Positions 54,739 through 63,302 are shown, counted from the first letter of the stretch. The stretch is DNA of 64,000 nt from Hydrogenophaga sp. (GCF_030651625.1 NZ_JAUSCF010000038.1:31339-95338), one strand, 5' to 3'. The notes: generated by a model from the letters alone, not told the origin. Numbers and translations: made by a program.

Positions 54739-56082
54739 TCAGCGCCCCGTGGCGCTCTCCACCGGGTTCAGCACATCAAGGGCTTTGGCGACCTCGTTCA
54801 TGTCGGGTCTCGCGGCCGGGTCAAAGACCATGCAGGCAGCGGCGAGGGTTTTCATGCGTTCGACAAGGGCCGTTCCGGCCGCATCACCCTGCCGTGCATG
54901 GGCAGCCAGTTCTTCCAGCAAACAGCCAAAGGCACGCACATCCAGTGCCTGCAGCGCGCTCCGCAGTTCCGGCTGGTCGTCGGGCAGCAAGCTGGCGCCC
55001 CCGAAATCACTCAGCATGGCTTCACCGCTGGCGGGGTTCCACAAGATGTTGTGCGCGTAAAAGTCTCCGTGCATCATGCCGCGACGGTGCAGATGCGCCA
55101 GTGCATGCGCCATTCGAGCAGCCAGCCGAAGGGCAACGCCGACCTCCATGGCGAAGCCGTCCGGGTACAGATCGCGTGTGCAACTCTGAAAGTTTGGCGG
55201 CCCGGCCAGGTTGTGCAACTCCGGTGGCATAACAGGCATCAGCAAGCCAGGAGTGCCGTCTGGGTGCTCAGCGAGTTCGGCCACTGGCGTGCACAAGGCC
55301 GGGTGATGGCCTGCTGCCGCGCAGGCGGCGATTTCGTGTTCGGGCAGCCCGTCGCTGGTCACCGACGCCTTGAACAGCTTGAGCGCCAGGGTCTGGCCGG
55401 CGGCTCCGTCAGGTTCAAGCCGGACGCGATGGATCTGCCCCGATGCGCCCTCGCCCAGCCGATCCATCAAGCGCAACCGATGCCAGGACAGGCGCGGCAG
55501 GGTGGGGGCCAGCGCATGCTGCCAACCCAGTGGATTGCCCGCGAGAGCCAGCCAGGCCAGCCGCGGCAGACGGGTGAGCCATGGCGGCAATTCGGTAAAC
55601 CGATTGGCAGACAACCGAAGCAGTTCCAGCGCGTGCGCATCGGCCAGGCCGGCGGGTAGCCCGCTCAACCGGTTGCCCGCCAGCATCAGCTTCTGCATGG
55701 CCGGGCGCTGACCAAGCTCCTGCGGCAAGCTGTCGATCGCGTTGTCAGTGAGGATGAGCCAGCGCAGCTTCTGTGGCAAAGCGGCCCCGGACACGTGCGA
55801 GATGCGATTGGCTTTGAAGCCCACCATCTCCAGCGCGGGGCAATCACCAAGCACCTCAGGCAGTTCGGCGAATTCGTTGCTTGAACAGAAGATGATCTTG
55901 AGCTTGCGCAGGCACCCGAGGTCGGCTGGCAAGGTGCTCAAACGGTTACCGGTGAGATTGAGAATCTCCAGCGTGTCCGCCAGGTCGAATACTTCGCGCG
56001 GCACCTCGGTCAGCCCACAGCTCAGGTCCAGTCGGCGCGCACCAGCGAGCGCGCCGCTGCGCAATTGTTCAAGGGTATGCAT
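54739..56082 (-). CDS. Leucine-rich-repeat protein with C-terminal serine/threonine kinase domain
   Basis: A 447-residue fusion. Residues 10-200 hold about eight leucine-rich repeats of the form L-x-L-x-x-N-x-L-x-x-L-P (LEILNLTGNRLSTLPADLG; LRWLILTDNAIDSLPQELG). Residues 215-440 form a eukaryotic-type kinase: glycine loop GEGASGQIHRV, the ATP lysine in LALKLFKA, catalytic HGDFYAHNILW (HGD...N) and DFGGA for the magnesium loop. The ATG at 56082 (MHTLEQLRSG) is the usual start. Members occur widely in Burkholderiales; substrates are unknown. Confidence 0.9.
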   Translation of the reverse strand: MHTLEQLRSGALAGARRLDLSCGLTEVPREVFDLADTLEILNLTGNRLSTLPADLGCLRKLKIIFCSSNEFAELPEVLGDCPALEMVGFKANRISHVSGAALPQKLRWLILTDNAIDSLPQELGQRPAMQKLMLAGNRLSGLPAGLADAHALELLRLSANRFTELPPWLTRLPRLAWLALAGNPLGWQHALAPTLPRLSWHRLRLMDRLGEGASGQIHRVRLEPDGAAGQTLALKLFKASVTSDGLPEHEIAACAAAGHHPALCTPVAELAEHPDGTPGLLMPVMPPELHNLAGPPNFQSCTRDLYPDGFAMEVGVALRLAARMAHALAHLHRRGMMHGDFYAHNILWNPASGEAMLSDFGGASLLPDDQPELRSALQALDVRAFGCLLEELAAHARQGDAAGTALVERMKTLAAACMVFDPAARPDMNEVAKALDVLNPVESATGR

Positions 56083-56189
56083 GCGGTACAAACGAAAAAA
56101 CGCCGGGAACCCGGCCGCCGCCCTCATTATCGAAGCCAATCCCGGCGAGCCAGCAACTGCGTATCGAACGCTCCGCATAATGCGTCCCC

Positions 56190-56663
56190 ATGGACCTCAC
56201 ACACACCCTATTTCCCCTCGGCTGGCAGCACTACCTGTTTGGCGGGCTCTTCATTGGCACCGGCGTGGCGCTGCTCTACCTCCTCACGGGTCTGGTGGGA
56301 GGCATGAGCACCGTGTTCTCAAGTACCTGGTCGTTTATCGTGAACCGGCCGTTCTTTCAACGGTCCCGCTTCACCGGTTCACGCAGCTGGCGGCTGGTGT
56401 ATGCGACCGGCCTCATTCTGGGCGCCCTGGCGTGGTGGTGGCTGTTTGCTGACGGCACACCCTCTTCCACCGAGGTGCCCGCCTGGATGCTGCTGGTGGG
56501 CGGTATTTTCGTGGGCTATGGTGCCCGCCTGGGGAATGGCTGCACATCGGGTCACGGCATCTGTGGGCTGGGTGCGCTTCAGTGGCCCTCGTTGCTGGCG
56601 GTGCTGACCTTCATGGCCACCGCGTTCGTCACGGCCAACCTCGTCGCGTGGGGGCTGGCATGA
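56190..56663 (+). CDS. YeeE/YedE family transporter half
   Basis: A 157-residue membrane protein that is the N-terminal half of the YeeE/YedE (TsuA-like) thiosulfate-type transporter: the pore motif GNGCTSGHGICGL is present, along with LFGGLFIGTGVALLYLLTGLVGGMS. The cysteines of this motif carry sulfur compounds in TsuA. It overlaps the DUF6691 gene by four bases (ATGA). Confidence 0.9.
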   Translation: MDLTHTLFPLGWQHYLFGGLFIGTGVALLYLLTGLVGGMSTVFSSTWSFIVNRPFFQRSRFTGSRSWRLVYATGLILGALAWWWLFADGTPSSTEVPAWMLLVGGIFVGYGARLGNGCTSGHGICGLGALQWPSLLAVLTFMATAFVTANLVAWGLA

Positions 56664-57076
56664 ACCTGGGCAAGTTCTTCGCCGTGCTGATCGCAGGCGC
56701 ACTGTTCGGTTTCGGCCTGGCATTGTCGACCATGGTGCAGCCCGAGGTGGTGCTGGGTTTTTTGCGCTTTGAGGACTTCGGCCTGATGCTGGTCCTGGGG
56801 GGCGCCGTACTGGTGACCTTGATGGCCTACCAGTTGCTGCCACGCCTGTTCTCCACACCGCTGCTGGGCGGTCACTTTCACCACCATGTCAGCCGCTGGA
56901 ACCGCGACACGCTGCAGGGCGCTGCGTTGTTTGGTGTGGGCTGGGGCCTGTGCGGGGTATGCCCTGGCCCGGCCATCGCGGGCCTGGGCACGGGCAACTG
57001 GAGCCTGCTCTGGGCCCTGGCTGGCATTGGATTGGGTGCCCTGGCGCAGGGTTGGCACGCAAAGGCCGACGCATGA
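56660..57076 (+). CDS. DUF6691 / YeeE-like transporter half
   Basis: A 138-residue membrane protein with four helices and the second YeeE-type motif, GVGWGLCGVCPGPAIAGLGTG, in which the two cysteines of C-G-V-C-P-G-P line the transport path. The start of the protein (GALFGFGLALSTMVQPEVVLGFL) fits DUF6691. With the preceding gene it makes a split transporter. Its TGA stop lies in the first bases of the A/B repeat. Confidence 0.9.
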   Translation: MNLGKFFAVLIAGALFGFGLALSTMVQPEVVLGFLRFEDFGLMLVLGGAVLVTLMAYQLLPRLFSTPLLGGHFHHHVSRWNRDTLQGAALFGVGWGLCGVCPGPAIAGLGTGNWSLLWALAGIGLGALAQGWHAKADA

Positions 57077-57201
57077 GCGCCGCACGGCCGCTCCGAAGGC
57101 GCTCAGCCCCGCAGTGCGCAGCACGGAGGGTAGTCCAGTGAGCGCCGCACCGGACTGTTCCGTGGCAATCTCGCACCGCAGCCGCAGCGCGAAGGCTTGC
57201 C
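57073..57201. repeat. Intergenic repeat, units B and A
   Basis: Second copy of the repeat also seen at 35755-35884, but with the two units in the opposite order: unit B at 57073-57136 and unit A at 57137-57201. Unit B differs from the first copy at only a few positions. The stop codon of the DUF6691 gene (57074-57076) lies in the first bases of unit B, and the GTG start of the next gene (57203) immediately follows unit A in the recurring gtgag context. Confidence 0.8.
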
Positions 57202-57202
57202 C

Positions 57203-57823
57203 GTGAGTGCCCTGCCCTTCAGTCCAGCGGCCGAACGCAACCGGCAACCCATTCTGGAGACTCTGCGACTCGTACTGCCGAACCAGGGTGTGGCCCTGGA
57301 AATTGCGGCGGGTACCGGGCAGCATGCCGTGCACTTCGCCGCAGGCCTGCCCAACTGGACCTGGCAGCCCACCGACCAGGATCCGGCCATGTTGCCGGTG
57401 ATTTCTGCGCGTGCAGCCGAAGCGGGCCTCGACAACATGCGTGCTCCGCTTCGGCTTGATGTGATGGCAGCCACCTGGCCCAGCGCTGGTCCCGAGTTCA
57501 ACACGCCGTTCGACGCCATCTTCTGTGCCAACATGTTGCACATTTCCCCCTGGGCCACCTGCTCCGCACTCATGCAAGGGGCTGCCCGGCATTTGTGTCC
57601 GGGAGGCGTACTGATCACCTATGGACCCTATCTGGAAGATGGCATCCCCACGTCAGAAGGAAACTTGCGTTTCGATGAGAGTCTGCGCGCCACCCATCCT
57701 GAATGGGGCATTCGCCGCCTGGCAGCTGTGGCTGAAGAGGCCGCGCTGGTGGGGCTGGGACTCAAAGCGCGCCATGCAATGCCGGCCAACAACCTGCTGC
57801 TGGTCTGGGAAAGAGCAGGCTGA
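57203..57823 (+). CDS. DUF938 SAM-dependent methyltransferase
   Basis: A 206-residue member of DUF938, class I methyltransferases. The SAM motif is LEIAAGTGQHAVHFAAG, with the family-specific opening FSPAAERNRQPILETL and LPNWTWQPTDQDP; the late CANMLHISPW and GGVLITYGPYLEDG are also conserved. The start is GTG at 57203, just after the repeat edge; no ATG is available before the conserved opening. No substrate is established. Confidence 0.9.
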   Translation: MSALPFSPAAERNRQPILETLRLVLPNQGVALEIAAGTGQHAVHFAAGLPNWTWQPTDQDPAMLPVISARAAEAGLDNMRAPLRLDVMAATWPSAGPEFNTPFDAIFCANMLHISPWATCSALMQGAARHLCPGGVLITYGPYLEDGIPTSEGNLRFDESLRATHPEWGIRRLAAVAEEAALVGLGLKARHAMPANNLLLVWERAG

Positions 57824-57948
57824 GAGCGCGATCGCCTTCGCCGAAGACAGCAACGAAGCCGGGCGCGGGAACCATTCAACACTCCGAAACATCCACCGCA
57901 CGTCACGCCCATGCACCGGCAACGAACACCAACGAATGGACATGCTGC

Positions 57949-58446
57949 ATGCTTAGAAATCTGAAGGATCTGTTTGAGAGCCTGAACACCTCCCTCAACG
58001 GCCGCGCAACCTCGTCGCCGGCAGAGGAAGCGCACACCCTCCAGCTCGCCACAGCGGTACTGCTGGTGGAAGTGATGCGGGACGAACCTGCCATGGGTGA
58101 CGCCGAGCGCGACACCATCATCCGTGCCCTGCGGCGCAAGTTCATCCTTGAAGACGATGAAGTTGAGCGCCTGCTCGAGCTCGCCCACGAAACGGCGCGC
58201 ACCGCCTACGACTACCAGCGATTCACCCGCAGCCTCAACGACCGGTTCACCCAGGAACAGAAGATCGCCGTGGTGGAAGCCATGTGGGAGGTGGCGTACG
58301 CCGACCACGAGCTGGATGCCAGCGAGCAGCACGTGATCAGCAAGGTGGCTGGGCTGCTGCACGTCACCCACGGTGAATACATTGCTGCCAAGCTGCATGC
58401 GCAGGCGACCATGCAGGCCAGGCGCGCACCGGGCACAAACGCCTGA
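57949..58446 (+). CDS. TerB family tellurite-resistance-like protein
   Basis: A 165-residue soluble helical protein of the TerB family: LQLATAVLLVEVMRDEPAMGDAERDTI and AVVEAMWEVAYADHELDASEQHVI carry the conserved acidic metal-binding positions (two E/D-x-x-D/E groups). Stand-alone TerB proteins are common and are not evidence for tellurite resistance. No other ter gene is near. Confidence 0.88.
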   Translation: MLRNLKDLFESLNTSLNGRATSSPAEEAHTLQLATAVLLVEVMRDEPAMGDAERDTIIRALRRKFILEDDEVERLLELAHETARTAYDYQRFTRSLNDRFTQEQKIAVVEAMWEVAYADHELDASEQHVISKVAGLLHVTHGEYIAAKLHAQATMQARRAPGTNA

Positions 58447-58567
58447 TATGCCTCCAGCAAGCACCAAACATCTCGCTACATTTCTTTTCGCTTCAATTCG
58501 ATCCGGTTTACGCAAGCGATACATGCGGGGCGCAAGATGAAGGCTCACCAAACCAAGGAGTGAACCC

Positions 58568-59062
58568 ATGAAATCCCGTAACTTTGTCGTCTTCGCCGTT
58601 GCCGTTGCCACGCTCGGCCTCAGCAGCGCATCCTTCGCACAGGGTCCGATGCAGCGCGCGATTCGCGCCGAAGCGGCCGCCATTCAACATGTCGATGACC
58701 GCAGAGGCGACCGGCGCGATGTGCGCAACGATCGCCGGGACCCCCGTGCAGACCGCCGTGACGATCGCCGGGACCACCGCGCAGATCGCCGCGATGACCG
58801 CCGTGACCACCGCGCGGACCAGCGCCGCTACGCCCCGGCGCCCACGGTGAATCACTACTACTACAACGCACGGGGCCCGGAGTTCAAGCGCGGCCGCTAC
58901 ATTCCGCGCGAATACCGCAATCGCCAGTATGTGGTGGTGAACCACCATCACCACCGCCTCACCGCACCCCCACGGGGTCACCAGTGGGTGCAGGTGGGCG
59001 GCGACTATGTGCTGATCGCTATCGCGACCGGCCTGATCGCCCACATCATCCTGAGCAACTGA
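58568..59062 (+). CDS. RcnB-like exported protein with Arg-Asp repeats
   Basis: A 164-residue periplasmic protein with signal MKSRNFVVFAVAVATLGLSSASFAQ. Residues 45-85 consist of imperfect DRRDDRRDHRA units encoded by 18-33-base repeats at about 58705-58830. The C-terminal half (YIPREYRNRQYVVVNHHHHRL, GDYVLIAIATGLI) matches RcnB (PF11776), the periplasmic partner of nickel/cobalt efflux, and has a histidine run for metal binding. Confidence 0.8.
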   Translation: MKSRNFVVFAVAVATLGLSSASFAQGPMQRAIRAEAAAIQHVDDRRGDRRDVRNDRRDPRADRRDDRRDHRADRRDDRRDHRADQRRYAPAPTVNHYYYNARGPEFKRGRYIPREYRNRQYVVVNHHHHRLTAPPRGHQWVQVGGDYVLIAIATGLIAHIILSN

Positions 59063-59093
59063 TCCGCCTGAATCCGCTTCGACAGGTTCACGC

Positions 59094-59134
59094 AAAAGGC
59101 ACGGCACGCCGGCAATGGGTGTGCCGTGCCTTTT
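59094..59134 (+). terminator. Strong terminator after the RcnB-like gene
   Basis: The arms AAAAGGCACGGCAC (59094-59107) and GTGCCGTGCCTTTT (59121-59134) pair perfectly over 14 base pairs with a 13-base loop, and the second arm ends in four T residues. It can work in both directions because the first arm starts with four A residues. Confidence 0.92.
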
Positions 59135-59206
59135 CGGCGTCATGGCCTGTCACGGTCTGCGATGATGCCGGTCGACCCTCCCATTGCTTTCAAGACCATT
59201 GACTTC

Positions 59207-59803
59207 ATGAAGCTCCGATCATTCATCCTGCCTTTTCTTGCATCGGTTGCACTCACACTGGCTGCGTGTTCCAAAGAAGAATCCGTCGGACCCACAGCCA
59301 GTGCAGGCGACAGCGCCCCCATTGCGCTCGAACAGGCCCCCGAGGCACTGGCCGCCGAGGCCAGAGGCTTCACCGTGGGCGCACTCATGAGCGCCCAGCC
59401 GGTGTATGTGCTGTTCGATCCGCAGTGCCCTCATTGCGCCCGATTGTGGGAATCATCTGAGCCCCTGCTGGGCAAGGTGAAATTCATCTGGGTGCCGGTG
59501 TCCATCATCAACGCGAGGAGCGCCCCACAGGGTGCCGCGCTGCTCACTGCACCAAACCCGAGAGAGGCCATGACACAGCATGAAGCGCTGTTGCTGTCCA
59601 ACCAGGGTGGCCTGTCGGCTTCTGCACAAATACCCGACGATGTGATGAACAGCATCAAGCGCAATACCGTACTGCTCAATCGCCTGGGGGCTGAATCGGT
59701 CCCTTTCATCGTGGCGCGCAACCTGCGCACCGGGCAGGTGGTCACACAAAGTGGTGCGATGCCGACAGATGCGCTCGCCGAGTTGATCGGGCTTGGCCAA
59801 TAG
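59207..59803 (+). CDS. DsbC/DsbG-like thioredoxin-fold lipoprotein
   Basis: A 198-residue lipoprotein (lipobox LAAC, Cys21). The active site is CPHC (Cys74, Cys77) in VLFDPQCPHCARLW, as in DsbC/DsbG/DsbA, and SVPFIV supplies the cis-proline loop. The N-terminal dimerisation domain of DsbC/DsbG is absent, so it is a short monomeric-type disulfide reductase or isomerase. The ATG at 59207 begins MKLRSFILPFLAS; it is chosen for the signal. Confidence 0.87.
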   Translation: MKLRSFILPFLASVALTLAACSKEESVGPTASAGDSAPIALEQAPEALAAEARGFTVGALMSAQPVYVLFDPQCPHCARLWESSEPLLGKVKFIWVPVSIINARSAPQGAALLTAPNPREAMTQHEALLLSNQGGLSASAQIPDDVMNSIKRNTVLLNRLGAESVPFIVARNLRTGQVVTQSGAMPTDALAELIGLGQ

Positions 59804-59864
59804 ATCACTGGCTGGCTTATCATCCGCCGATCTGCACACTCCGTGTGTCCATCCAGGAGGCCTT

Positions 59865-60005
59865 ATGGGCAAAGAACAGCGCAACGAAAAAATGTCGAAG
59901 AAACCGAAAAAGGACACTTCGGCACCCAAGGGTCCGATCAGCTCCGATCGCCCCACGCCGCCGACAACGGCCGTGATGCCGCGTGGCAAGGAAAAGAACA
60001 AATGA
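59865..60005 (+). CDS. Small lysine-rich protein
   Basis: A 46-residue protein MGKEQRNEKMSKKPKKDTSA..., half of it charged, with PTPPTTAVMPRGKEKNK at the end. The start is supported by a perfect AGGAGG (59855-59860) four bases before ATG 59865. It lies between the DsbG-like and DUF427 genes on the same strand. Short basic proteins of this kind are known in Comamonadaceae genomes but unnamed. Confidence 0.75.
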   Translation: MGKEQRNEKMSKKPKKDTSAPKGPISSDRPTPPTTAVMPRGKEKNK

Positions 60006-60015
60006 GTGCGCGTGC

Positions 60016-60297
60016 ATGAAGGCCACCTGGAACGGCGCCGTGATCGCCGAGAGTGACGACACCGTGCTGGTGGAGGGCAACCACTACTTTCCCGAGAGTG
60101 CACTCAACCGCGATTTCATCACCTTCAGCAACCACCGCACCAGTTGCCCCTGGAAGGGTCAGGCCAGCTACTACTCGCTGCTGGTGAACGGCGAACTCAA
60201 TACCGACGCTGCCTGGTACTACCCCGATCCCAAGCCCGAGGCCGAGAACATCCGGGGCCGGGTGGCATTCTGGAAAGGCGTGAAGGTTCACGCCTGA
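60016..60297 (+). CDS. DUF427 domain protein
   Basis: A 93-residue protein of the DUF427 family: MKATWNGAVIAESDDTVLVEGNHYFP, the CPWKGQASYYSLLVNG core and AAWYYPDPKPEAENIRGRVAFWKGV. It is a small beta-rich fold of unknown function. It follows the small lysine-rich gene by ten bases and is probably co-transcribed. Confidence 0.92.
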   Translation: MKATWNGAVIAESDDTVLVEGNHYFPESALNRDFITFSNHRTSCPWKGQASYYSLLVNGELNTDAAWYYPDPKPEAENIRGRVAFWKGVKVHA

Positions 60298-60412
60298 CGC
60301 CGGGGTTTGTCCTGGGGCATCAATGCCCCCTGGTGACGCCGGGTGACTGATGTGCTGGGCGGACTGCCGGCGTAAGCTGGACAGCCCCACAACATTTCAG
60401 GAGACACCCATC

Positions 60413-60985
60413 ATGCCCATCGATTCTTCGGCATTGCGAATTGGAACCGCGTCGCTTGCGGCTCTTGTGCTGGCGGGCTGCGCGCACAAGGCGTATGACC
60501 ACTCAGCCATGCATGCCCGGCACCACGGTGGCATGCACGCCCGACACCACGGCGCGATGGGAGCCAACGCCACACCGACGGTGCCGGTGAAACTGTCCAC
60601 CAGCACCCCCACCCTCGCATCGGGTTACAAGAAAGTCGCCTCGCCCGAAGCAGCGAGGCTGTATTTCGTGAACCTGCGCAACGGCATGACCGTGACCAGT
60701 CCGGTGAAAGTGATCTTCGGCCTCAGCGGCATGGGCGTGGCACCCGCAGGGGTGGAGAAGGAAGGAACTGGGCACCACCATCTGCTGGTGAATGTGAACG
60801 AGGTGGACGCCAACGCGCCTCTTCCGGCCAATGACCAGTTCCGCCATTTCGGCGCAGGCCAGACCGAAACCAGCGTGGAGCTGAAGCCGGGTCAGCACAC
60901 CCTGCAACTGGTGCTGGGCGACCAGAACCACATTCCACACCATCCCCCGGTACTGAGCGATCGCATCACCATCACCGTCAGGTGA
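60413..60985 (+). CDS. DUF4399 lipoprotein
   Basis: A 190-residue lipoprotein (lipobox LAGC) of the DUF4399 family. After a short His/Met-rich region with a tandem MHARHHG/MHARHHG repeat, the core has LYFVNLRNGMTVTSPVKVIFGL, HHLLVNVNEVD and HTLQLVLGDQNHIPHHPPVLSDRITI, the usual segments of this periplasmic family. The histidine-rich leader may bind metal ions. An AGGAGA site precedes the ATG at 60413. Confidence 0.9.
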   Translation: MPIDSSALRIGTASLAALVLAGCAHKAYDHSAMHARHHGGMHARHHGAMGANATPTVPVKLSTSTPTLASGYKKVASPEAARLYFVNLRNGMTVTSPVKVIFGLSGMGVAPAGVEKEGTGHHHLLVNVNEVDANAPLPANDQFRHFGAGQTETSVELKPGQHTLQLVLGDQNHIPHHPPVLSDRITITVR

Positions 60986-61032
60986 GGTCGGGAGCCTTGT
61001 AGACGTGAAGGATGGGGTCAGCGGGCCCTGTC

Positions 61033-61638
61033 TCAGGAAGCGGCGCGCCCCAGCTTCTGCAACTTTCTTGTCCATTTGGACACGCCTTTGTCACCCAGCG
61101 TATCCACGCCGCCAATGAGCGTTTCGTTCACTGGAGCGAATCCCACCAGGCCCAGAATGTTGCGCTCCAGCGCCTTGACGCTGTGGGCACGGTAGAACCA
61201 CCGGTACACCAGCGCAGGCATGCCCATGGTCACGATCACGCGCGCCGATCGCCCGCCGAGCGCCTTGGGGCCGAAGGGGCTTGCGCCTTCCGGCCCCACT
61301 GCAAAGCCGGGTCGCGCCACCTGCTCAAGAAAGCCCTTCAGCAAGGCGGGCATGTCACCCATCCAGAGCGGAAAGAAGATCACCACATGCTGCGCCCAGA
61401 CAAGGTCGCCCTGCGCACCCCTGAGTGATGGCGGCACGGGTTCGTGCTGCCACGCGTGCTGGCTTCTGAGCAAGGGAAAATCGAGCGCACCGACCGCCAG
61501 CCGGTGGATGGCGTGACCCGCCTCCACGGCACCCTGGGCATAGGCATCCGCCAGCACATGGTTGAGACGTTGCTCATCGGTGTCCGGATGACCCTCGATC
61601 AGCAGGATTCGGCGTTTTGCAGGCGGTTCGGAAGTCAT
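61033..61638 (-). CDS. NAD(P)H-dependent oxidoreductase (flavodoxin-like fold)
   Basis: A 201-residue soluble flavoprotein of the NQO1/ArsH-like superfamily: the FMN loop LLIEGHPDTDEQRLN, FPLWMGDMPALLKGFLEQVARPGFA and GRSARVIVTMGMPALVYRWFYRAH. It probably reduces quinones or similar electrophiles with two electrons. It is similar in role to kefF but not linked to a Kef antiporter. Confidence 0.88.
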   Translation of the reverse strand: MTSEPPAKRRILLIEGHPDTDEQRLNHVLADAYAQGAVEAGHAIHRLAVGALDFPLLRSQHAWQHEPVPPSLRGAQGDLVWAQHVVIFFPLWMGDMPALLKGFLEQVARPGFAVGPEGASPFGPKALGGRSARVIVTMGMPALVYRWFYRAHSVKALERNILGLVGFAPVNETLIGGVDTLGDKGVSKWTRKLQKLGRAAS

Positions 61639-61778
61639 GGGCGTGCCTCAGATCGGGCTTTCCATGCTGACACTTCCATACGCTGGCGGATTTGATCCTC
61701 GTCAAGTGCTGGCGGATTGGTGGATCAGAGACGGTTCACACTGCTTTCCAGGGGCGGAAGAAAATTGTGCGAACAGGC

Positions 61779-62180
61779 CTACCCACGGTCAAACTCCGGG
61801 TCCAATGGCACCTGCAGTGCCGTGGCCAACTGGTTGGTCTTGGATGCCAGTGCCACGATCGACAGCAGTTCGGCGTGCTGCTGTGGCGTCATGCCCTTGG
61901 CAGTGGCTGCGGCGGTATGCGAATGCACGCAGTAACTGCACCCGTTGATGACGGACGCGGTGATATACACGAGCTCTTTGGTCAAAGGGTCCAGCGCGGA
62001 CGGTGTGGCCATCACGCGCTTGACTTCCGCCCAGGTTTGCTCGAGCAGCGTGGCATCGAACGCCAGGTAGCGCCACAACTGGTTGATGAACTCGGTATTC
62101 CGGGTCGCCCTTATATCGTCGAACACCGCCTTGACCCGGGGATCGCTCTCGGGATTGCGTGGGGCTTGAACTGTGGACAA
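61779..62180 (-). CDS. Carboxymuconolactone decarboxylase/AhpD-like protein
   Basis: A 133-residue protein of the CMD/AhpD family with the redox motif GCSYCVHSHTAAA (C-x-x-C-x-x-x-H). The start is TTG at 62180: it is preceded at proper distance by GGAGGAAA and gives MSTVQAPRN, whereas in-frame ATGs are far upstream within the RbgA coding region. It lies 25 bases downstream of the RbgA/YlqF gene on the same strand. Confidence 0.85.
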   Translation of the reverse strand: MSTVQAPRNPESDPRVKAVFDDIRATRNTEFINQLWRYLAFDATLLEQTWAEVKRVMATPSALDPLTKELVYITASVINGCSYCVHSHTAAATAKGMTPQQHAELLSIVALASKTNQLATALQVPLDPEFDRG

Positions 62181-62205
62181 GTGGGTTTCCTCCAAATGGT
62201 CGGTT

Positions 62206-63147
62206 TCAGCGATTGCGGCGCTTGGGCGGTTTGTCACCTCTGGCCTGTTTACGTTCACTGCGCGCTGCATCGGCCTTGAGGCCGGCTGCCAGCCAGCGGC
62301 CAAACATCTCGGGCGTTTCCAGGGTGACGCGGCCGATGTGCGTGCCCCTGAAATCGGCGATCACCAGTTCGGCCACTTTCTGCCAGTTGACCGCGCCACC
62401 GCTGGCCAGCGCACCCCGCTTGCGGGCGATGGCTTCCATCAGCTCTTCTTCGGGCAGGTCGGCGATGGCCTGTTGCGACAGACCGAGCTTGTAGCGCACC
62501 TCCAGCAGCTCGCCGTAGTGGACCTTGAGCTTGGCCAGCAGCTCCAGCGCGACTTCCTGGTCGTCGTAGGCATTGCGCCCCACGGCGCCACTTGCCGCCA
62601 GGTTGAAACCGCTCTCTGGCACCACGATGCGCGGCCATAGCATGCCGGGCGTGTCGAACAGGTAGAAATCGTCGGCCAGGGCGATGCGCTGCTCGTTGCG
62701 GGTGACGCCCGCTTCATCGCCGGTCTTGGCTGCGCGCTTGCCGGCCAGCGTGTTGATCAGCGTGGACTTGCCGACGTTGGGGATGCCGCAGATCAGCACG
62801 CGCATCGGCTTGACCATGCCGCCGCGATTGGGGGCCAGCTCGAAGCAGGCCGCGATGATGGCCCGCGCCGGTGCGGAGACGCTGGCGTCGAGTGCAATGG
62901 CGCGGGTCTTTTCCTGGGCGTTGTAGTGTGCCAGCCAGAGCGCGGTGCGCACGGGGTCGGCCATGTCCTGCTTGTTGACCACCTTCAGCGTGGGCTTGTG
63001 GCCAGTGAGTTCGGCCAGCAAGGGGTTGGCGCTGGAGCCGGGCAGGCGGGCGTCGAGCATCTCGATCACCACGTCGATGTCTTTGACGCGCTCGGTGATG
63101 GCCTTGCGCGTGAGGTGCATGTGCCCGGGAAACCACTGGATCGTCAT
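62206..63147 (-). CDS. rbgA: Ribosome-biogenesis GTPase RbgA/YlqF
   Basis: A 313-residue circularly permuted GTPase that helps assemble the 50S ribosomal subunit. The order of motifs is permuted: G4 (NKQD) near residue 60, then G1 (GIPNVGKST, residue about 121), G2/G3 (DTPG) near 165. The N-terminus MTIQWFPGHMHLTRKAI is the usual family start. The C-terminal domain (LLAKLKVHYGELLEVRYKLG) is also present. No defect is seen. Confidence 0.95.
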   Translation of the reverse strand: MTIQWFPGHMHLTRKAITERVKDIDVVIEMLDARLPGSSANPLLAELTGHKPTLKVVNKQDMADPVRTALWLAHYNAQEKTRAIALDASVSAPARAIIAACFELAPNRGGMVKPMRVLICGIPNVGKSTLINTLAGKRAAKTGDEAGVTRNEQRIALADDFYLFDTPGMLWPRIVVPESGFNLAASGAVGRNAYDDQEVALELLAKLKVHYGELLEVRYKLGLSQQAIADLPEEELMEAIARKRGALASGGAVNWQKVAELVIADFRGTHIGRVTLETPEMFGRWLAAGLKADAARSERKQARGDKPPKRRNR

Positions 63148-63302
63148 CTGGGAAAGTGTCTTTCTGAAAATCAGCCGCCAGCTGGTGCGCTGGCATTGTG
63201 CCTTGCTGCGCCGTTGGCGTCGGCTTGGTGTAAGCCCGGGGTGAAGCGAGCGACGCCGTCCCTACAATCGATCGACCCCATCTACCCCCCGAGAGGAGAC
63301 AC

